Of a DNA stretch of 15,752 nt, positions 12,444-15,752 are shown one piece after another. A program made the translations under genes and the position numbers. The notes beneath the pieces were generated by a model that saw nothing but the letters and a program-made list of their open reading frames with translations, ran no database searches and was not told the origin of the DNA. Numbering within the stretch: the stretch's first letter is position 1; each line of letters opens with the position of its first letter. The stretch comes from DATFIX01 sp047617305 (GTDB lineage Archaea > Halobacteriota > Halobacteria > Halobacteriales > Natrialbaceae), in assembly GCA_047617305.1 (NCBI GenBank), contig JBLGCL010000055.1:1-15752 (forward strand), in the 5' to 3' direction.

Positions 12444-12671
12444 TCAGTCGCCCTCACGGTCGCTCAGCCCACCCCGGGCCTTGACGTTCATGATGTTCCG
12501 GACGGCGAGGTAGATCTCCCGCGGGCTGGTCTCCTCGTCCTCGTCGTAGAGGTCGCTGATCCGGTAGATGATACTGGCGAGTTGCTTGCTCTCGGAGGAT
12601 TCGCCGCGGACGTCCTCGGCGATCTCCCGGAGGAACCGAACCCGGTCCTCGTCCGGATCGAACCGCGACAT
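12444..12671 (-). CDS. 75-residue acidic protein coupled to Mrp/ApbC, function unknown
   Basis: The protein begins MSRFDPDEDRVRFLREIAED and is almost entirely helical in prediction, with SIIYRISDLYDEDEETSP and REIYLAVRNIMNVKARGG (50-67). No cysteine, membrane segment or catalytic motif is visible. The ATG lies 2 nt after the Mrp stop, with GGAGGAG in the last Mrp codons as ribosome site, so the two are almost certainly one transcript and translated in fixed ratio. I do not recognise a named family. A role in Mrp function or stability is an inference from coupling only. The longer in-frame extension toward 13130 is antisense-free but basic and out of frame with Mrp, so it is not used. Confidence 0.8.
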   Translation of the reverse strand: MSRFDPDEDRVRFLREIAEDVRGESSESKQLASIIYRISDLYDEDEETSPREIYLAVRNIMNVKARGGLSDREGD

Positions 12672-12673
12672 TC

Positions 12674-13714
12674 CTACTCCTCCGACTGGCGGCGGCGGTT
12701 GATGATCCCGACGTTGTTCGCGACCGTCTCGGTCATCGTGCGGAAGGCGTCGCCGGTCGTCGAGTCGTCGTTCAGCACGATCGGCCGCCCCTCGTCGCCG
12801 CCCGTCCGGACCTGCGGATCGAGCGGGATCGACCCGAGGAAGGGCATCTCGTGTTCCTCCGCGAACCGTTTCCCGCCGCCCTCGCCGAAGATGGCGTGCT
12901 GGGAGCCGCAGTCGGGGCAGACGAACGTCGCCATGTTCTCGGCGATCCCGATGACCGGCGTCTCGTGGGTGCCGAACATTTCGAGCCCCTTGCGGGCGTC
13001 GGCCAGCGCGACCTCCTGGGGCGTCGTGACGATGATCGCGCCGGTGACGGGGACGCTCTGGAGGAGCGAGAGCTGGGTGTCGCCGGTTCCCGGCGGGAGG
13101 TCGACGACCATGTAGTCCAGGTCGCCCCACTCGACGATGTCCCAGAACTGCGTGAGCATCTTGTGGACCATCGGCCCGCGCCAGATCACGGGGTCGTCCT
13201 CGCCGACCAGGAACGCCATGCTCATCAGCTTCATGCCGTACTTCTCGGGCGGAACGAGGGTCTCGTCGGGGGTCGCTTCCGGCGGTTCCCGGGCGTCCAC
13301 CATCTGGGGCACGTTGGGCCCGTAGATGTCCGCGTCAAAGAGCCCGACCTTCGCGCCCAGGTCCGCGAGTCCCGCCGCGACGTTGACCGCAACGGTGCTC
13401 TTGCCGACGCCGCCCTTGCCAGACGCGACCGCGATGATGTTCGTGACGTTCGGGAGCACGTCCTCCTCCGCCGAGACGCCCCGGTCGACGCTGGCGGAGA
13501 GTTCCGGTTCGAGGCCGGCGTCCTGGAGAACCTCCCGGACCCGATCGGCGACCTCCGTCTCGTGGGGCGCGAACGGCGCCCCGAGCGCGAGGTCGACGTG
13601 GACCTCGTCCCCGTCGATCTCGACGTCGTTCACCAGGTTCAGCGAGACGATGTCGTCCCCGAGGTCCGGGTCCTCGATTTCGCGGAGTCGGTCGAAAATC
13701 TCGTCGTCGTCCAT
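12674..13714 (-). CDS. apbC: Mrp/ApbC/NBP35 family iron-sulfur carrier P-loop ATPase
   Basis: A 346-residue cytoplasmic protein that binds and transfers an Fe-S cluster, coupled to ATP binding. An N-terminal MIP18/DUF59 domain (residues about 1-75, beginning MDDDEIFDRLREIEDPDLGD) precedes the P-loop domain. The deviant Walker A GKGGVGKST is at 99-107, FDADIYGPN at 126-134 and VVDLPPGTGDTQ at 203-214. The cluster-bridging CPDC is at 266-269. Length and order are normal for archaeal Mrp. The ATG at 13714 follows a TATA box at about 13736-13745. The downstream 75-residue gene is coupled 2 nt after the stop. MoaA, a radical SAM Fe-S enzyme, is divergent across 291 bp; it may be a client, but that is inference. 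Confidence 0.95.
   Translation of the reverse strand: MDDDEIFDRLREIEDPDLGDDIVSLNLVNDVEIDGDEVHVDLALGAPFAPHETEVADRVREVLQDAGLEPELSASVDRGVSAEEDVLPNVTNIIAVASGKGGVGKSTVAVNVAAGLADLGAKVGLFDADIYGPNVPQMVDAREPPEATPDETLVPPEKYGMKLMSMAFLVGEDDPVIWRGPMVHKMLTQFWDIVEWGDLDYMVVDLPPGTGDTQLSLLQSVPVTGAIIVTTPQEVALADARKGLEMFGTHETPVIGIAENMATFVCPDCGSQHAIFGEGGGKRFAEEHEMPFLGSIPLDPQVRTGGDEGRPIVLNDDSTTGDAFRTMTETVANNVGIINRRRQSEE
12677..12683 (-). promoter_or_regulatory. Shine-Dalgarno site for translational coupling
   Basis: GGAGGAG on the minus strand overlaps the last codons of the Mrp gene, 7 nt before the ATG at 12671. It is one of two clear ribosome sites in a window of otherwise leaderless genes. Confidence 0.6.
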
Positions 13715-13735
13715 ACTCTCCGTTGGCAGCCACCC

Positions 13736-13745
13736 GGCGAAAAGG
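13736..13745 (-). promoter_or_regulatory. probable TATA box of apbC
   Basis: The minus strand reads CCTTTTCGCC, centred about 28 nt before the ATG at 13714. Confidence 0.45.
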
Positions 13746-13808
13746 GTTTTGCCAGCGGTCAGTTTCGACCGTTCGCCCCCGCTCTACGGTCGAGAACGTC
13801 GAAAGTGT

Positions 13809-13982
13809 CGGTTGGTAACGATGAACGTTCTCGGAATCGCAATGGGACGTGGTTACGTCGTCGCGCTCGAAACCACAACTGGTAAGTTTCGTCGGAATAA
13901 CCAACCGGCGCTACCGACGGTTCTCGCTACGATGAAATCACGAACGGTTTCATATATCGGATTTCTGTCCGAGAGTTTAAGA
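13809..13982 (+). promoter_or_regulatory. moaA promoter and AT-richer control region with inverted repeats
   Basis: GAGTTTAAGA (13973-13982) is the TATA box, centred 28 nt before the moaA ATG. About 20 bp upstream, ATGAAA (13932-13937) and TTTCAT (13948-13953) form an inverted repeat around 10 bases. Further out CGGTTGGT (13809-13816) and ACCAACCG (13900-13907) are perfect inverted 8-mers. The region is clearly AT-richer than the rest of the window and contains no convincing gene; a 63-codon frame from 13821 overlaps moaA and lacks haloarchaeal composition. Confidence 0.45.
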
Positions 13983-14005
13983 ACTCGCGTCCACCAGGGG
14001 CGAGT

Positions 14006-15046
14006 ATGTTGAGTGACCGGTTCGGACGGGAGGTGACCGGGGTCCGGATCTCGTTGACGGACCGCTGTAACTTCGATTGCGTCTACTGTCACAACGAGGG
14101 GCTGGGGGACACGCGGGGGCCAATGGACGCCCGCGACCACGAGATGGACACCGACGACGTGGTCCGCTTTCTCGAGGTCGCCGAGGGGTTCGACGTCGAC
14201 GCCGTGAAGTTCACCGGCGGCGAGCCGATGCTCCGGGACGACCTGGAGGAAATCATCCGTCGGACCCCCGACTCGATGGAGGCGTCGCTCACCACGAACG
14301 GCACGTTCCTGCCCGGGCGCGCCGAGGCGCTCGTCGACGCCGGCCTCGAACGCGTGAACGTCTCCCAGGACGCCCTGGACCCGGAGGCGTTCGCCGAGTT
14401 GACCAAGAGCGGCGCCTACGACCGCGTCCTGGAGGGCGTCCAGGCGGCCGTCGACGCCGGCCTCACGCCGGTCAAGCTGAACATGGTCGTCTTCGAGAAG
14501 ACGGCCGGCTACGTCCCCGAGATGGTCGAGCACGTCGCCGAGAACGAGGGCCTCCGCCTCCAGCTCATCGAGTACATGCCCGAACTGACCGGTCACCCGG
14601 AGTGGAACGTGGACATCCAGCGCGTCCACGACTGGCTGGCCGAGCAGGCCGACGAGATCGAACACCGCGAGATGCACGACCGGCGCCGCTACTGGATCGA
14701 CGGGGATGCCGCGAGCGAAGCGAGTGGCACCTCGTCGGACGCGTCCGACGGTGGAATGGTCGAGATCGTCGATCCGGTCGAGAACGAGGAGTTCTGCTCG
14801 AACTGCCACCGCGTCCGGGTCACCCACGAGGGCTACCTCAAAGGCTGTCTCAACCGCAACGACGACCTCCGGTCGATGGGCGAGATGACGAAGGAGGAAA
14901 TCCGCGAGACGTTCCGCGCGACCGTCCACCACCGCGTCCCCTACTACGGCGAGTACATGATCAAGAACGACGACGGCGAGTGGGAGGTCAACGAGAAGTA
15001 CATCGGAACCGATTCGCCGGTGCAGACCGCGGCCGCCGACGACTGA
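14006..15046 (+). CDS. moaA: GTP 3',8-cyclase MoaA, molybdenum cofactor biosynthesis
   Basis: A 346-residue radical SAM enzyme that converts GTP to 3',8-cyclo-7,8-dihydro-GTP, the first step of molybdopterin synthesis. The N-terminal SAM cluster motif is C21-x3-C25-x2-C28 in DRCNFDCVYCHN. KFTGGEPMLR (68-77) and TTNGTFLPGRA (96-106) are the SAM-binding stretches. The second, substrate-side cluster is C264-x2-C267-x13-C281 in FCSNCHRVRVTHEGYLKGCL. Residues about 233-252 are a Ser/Ala/Asp/Gly insert in a loop, discussed separately. The C-terminus ends TAAADD and lacks the double-Gly tail described for bacterial MoaA and human MOCS1A. The start follows a TATA box at 13973 and gives a normal N-terminus. 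No other moa or moe gene is nearby. Confidence 0.95.
   Translation: MLSDRFGREVTGVRISLTDRCNFDCVYCHNEGLGDTRGPMDARDHEMDTDDVVRFLEVAEGFDVDAVKFTGGEPMLRDDLEEIIRRTPDSMEASLTTNGTFLPGRAEALVDAGLERVNVSQDALDPEAFAELTKSGAYDRVLEGVQAAVDAGLTPVKLNMVVFEKTAGYVPEMVEHVAENEGLRLQLIEYMPELTGHPEWNVDIQRVHDWLAEQADEIEHREMHDRRRYWIDGDAASEASGTSSDASDGGMVEIVDPVENEEFCSNCHRVRVTHEGYLKGCLNRNDDLRSMGEMTKEEIRETFRATVHHRVPYYGEYMIKNDDGEWEVNEKYIGTDSPVQTAAADD
14699..14757 (+). repeat. low-complexity in-frame insert in moaA with 18-bp palindrome
   Basis: The stretch encodes DGDAASEASGTSSDASDGG. It contains GCGAGCGAAGCGAGT, similar to short repeats common in haloarchaeal DNA, and the perfect palindrome CGTCGGACG|CGTCCGACG at 14733-14750. It lies in a loop before the second cluster motif. 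Confidence 0.5.
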
Positions 15047-15142
15047 ACCCCGATCGACCGTCAGGTACTCCTTCGATTGCTTTCCGGATCGGATCGATGC
15101 CGGAGTCGCCGTCGGAATCCGGAAATCAGCCCGGGATCCGAC

Positions 15143-15183
15143 GAACGTCGGAAACGTATTGGGGCGCCGGGTTGAACGTCGGA
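15143..15183 (+). promoter_or_regulatory. uspA-type promoter bracketed by 10-bp direct repeats
   Basis: GAACGTCGGA occurs identically at 15143-15152 and 15174-15183, 31 bp apart (about three helical turns). Between them lies the box CGTATTGGGG (15155-15164), centred 27 nt before the ATG at 15186. The second copy ends 2 nt before the start codon. The layout suggests a regulator that covers the core promoter. Confidence 0.45.
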
Positions 15184-15185
15184 CC

Positions 15186-15626
15186 ATGTACGAGAACGTC
15201 CTGATCCCGACGGACGGGAGTGATCCGGCCGCGGCCGCCGTCGAACACGCCCTCGACGTCGCCGAGACGTACGGGGCGACGCTCCACGCGCTCTACGTCG
15301 GGCGGATCGGCGACGCCCCGCCGGGGGTCATCGACGAGGAAGTCGCAAGCGACCCCGGCGGCGAACTCGGGGAGACGGCGCTCGACCTGGTGAGCGGCCC
15401 CGCCGAGACGGCCGGCGTGGACTACGTCGAACGATACGTTCCGGAGGGGCCGGTCGCCGACGCGATCCTGGCGTACATCGTGGACAACGACGTGGATCTC
15501 GTCGTGATGGGGACCCACGGCCGGAGCGGGATCGATCGATTCATCGTCGGCAGCGTGGCCGAACAGGTCGTGCGCGAGTCGCCGGTGCCGGTCATGACCG
15601 TCAGACCGGAGGCGGCGGTCGACTGA
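15186..15626 (+). CDS. UspA family universal stress protein
   Basis: A 146-residue single-domain Usp with the usual alpha/beta fold. It begins MYENVLIPTDGSDPA, where Asp10 contacts adenine or ribose in relatives. The ATP-binding motif G-x2-G-x9-G-S is complete: G109 to S123 in MGTHGRSGIDRFIVGSVAEQ, so this member is expected to bind ATP. It ends SPVPVMTVRPE, the standard last strand. Such proteins dimerise in the cytoplasm and respond to stress or energy state; the specific role is unknown. The start at 15186 follows a box at 15155; the upstream ATG at 15159 would lie in that box. It is 139 bp downstream of moaA with its own promoter. Confidence 0.93.
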   Translation: MYENVLIPTDGSDPAAAAVEHALDVAETYGATLHALYVGRIGDAPPGVIDEEVASDPGGELGETALDLVSGPAETAGVDYVERYVPEGPVADAILAYIVDNDVDLVVMGTHGRSGIDRFIVGSVAEQVVRESPVPVMTVRPEAAVD

Positions 15627-15631
15627 TCGGA

Positions 15632-15752
15632 TCAGGCCTCGTCTTCGACGCCGGTGGACCGCGACGTCGGCTGTTGTCCCTCCCGCCTCACCCGGCGTCG
15701 GACGTACCGATAGATCGGGAAGAACCGGTCCTCGAGCCAGCCCTTCACGCTC
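15632..15752 (-). CDS. C-terminal end of an unidentified gene, truncated at window edge
   Basis: The last 39 codons on the minus strand end at TGA 15632-15634. The visible protein contains KGWLEDRFFPIYRYVRRRV, then a basic and finally acidic tail ending STGVEDEA. The aromatic/basic amphipathic stretch could be the cytoplasmic tail of a membrane protein, but too little is present to assign a family. It converges on the Usp gene with 5 bp between stops. Confidence 0.55.
   Translation of the reverse strand, partial: SVKGWLEDRFFPIYRYVRRRVRREGQQPTSRSTGVEDEA

Noticed and set aside
13821..14012. Small plus-strand ORF of 63 codons before moaA
   Set aside because: Lacks acidic composition and third-position bias, and overlaps the moaA promoter and start.
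13853..15187. 444-codon minus-strand frame opposite moaA
   Set aside because: It is the antisense shadow of a gene with both MoaA cluster motifs.

Overview
The window looks like chromosomal DNA from a haloarchaeon (class Halobacteria). It is GC-rich with strong G/C preference at third codon positions. Its proteins are rich in Asp and Glu, and several belong to families I know mainly or only from haloarchaea (DUF5785-like, DUF5789-like). GTP cyclohydrolase III is an archaeal enzyme. Most genes have an AT-rich box about 26-28 nt before the start codon and no Shine-Dalgarno sequence, which fits leaderless archaeal transcripts. I cannot name the genus.

Left part (1-5380, nearly all minus strand). 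A coding-like remnant with no start lies downstream of tRNA-Thr(UGU). Next come a GNAT acetyltransferase overlapping phosphoglycerate kinase, a CBS-domain protein with a zinc-ribbon tail, GTP cyclohydrolase III (first step of the archaeal flavin/F420 pathway), a small DUF5785-like protein and a family III CoA-transferase.

Middle (5380-8800). An HpaI-type aldolase is divergent from the CoA-transferase and preceded by four 10-bp units in exact helical phase. It converges on an amidohydrolase of the deaminase/chlorohydrolase type. These three could form a small catabolic island. About 740 bp without an intact gene follows (7763-8503). It holds an IS200/IS605-like right-end hairpin, a Y-shaped cluster of perfect hairpins behind a palindromic TATA-like box, and a truncated small ORF. 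I read it as mobile-element debris that may still make a structured RNA. A DUF5789-like gene follows.

Right part (8800-15752). A four-helix membrane protein is followed by a decayed gene of a DUF5700-like metalloprotease with three frameshifts and an altered HExxH motif, next to tRNA-Ser(UGA). Then come a DUF2064-type transferase and a two-helix membrane protein sharing one AT-rich box, a DUF302 protein, an Mrp/ApbC iron-sulfur carrier coupled to a 75-residue unknown protein, MoaA with an in-frame low-complexity insert, a UspA protein whose promoter is bracketed by perfect direct repeats, and the 3' end of an unidentified gene.

Most of the window is housekeeping. The parts most worth a second look are the 7760-8110 structured region, the phased repeats at 5431-5470, the decayed protease gene and the Mrp-coupled small protein. 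I saw no CRISPR array, replication origin or clearly new defence or biosynthetic system.
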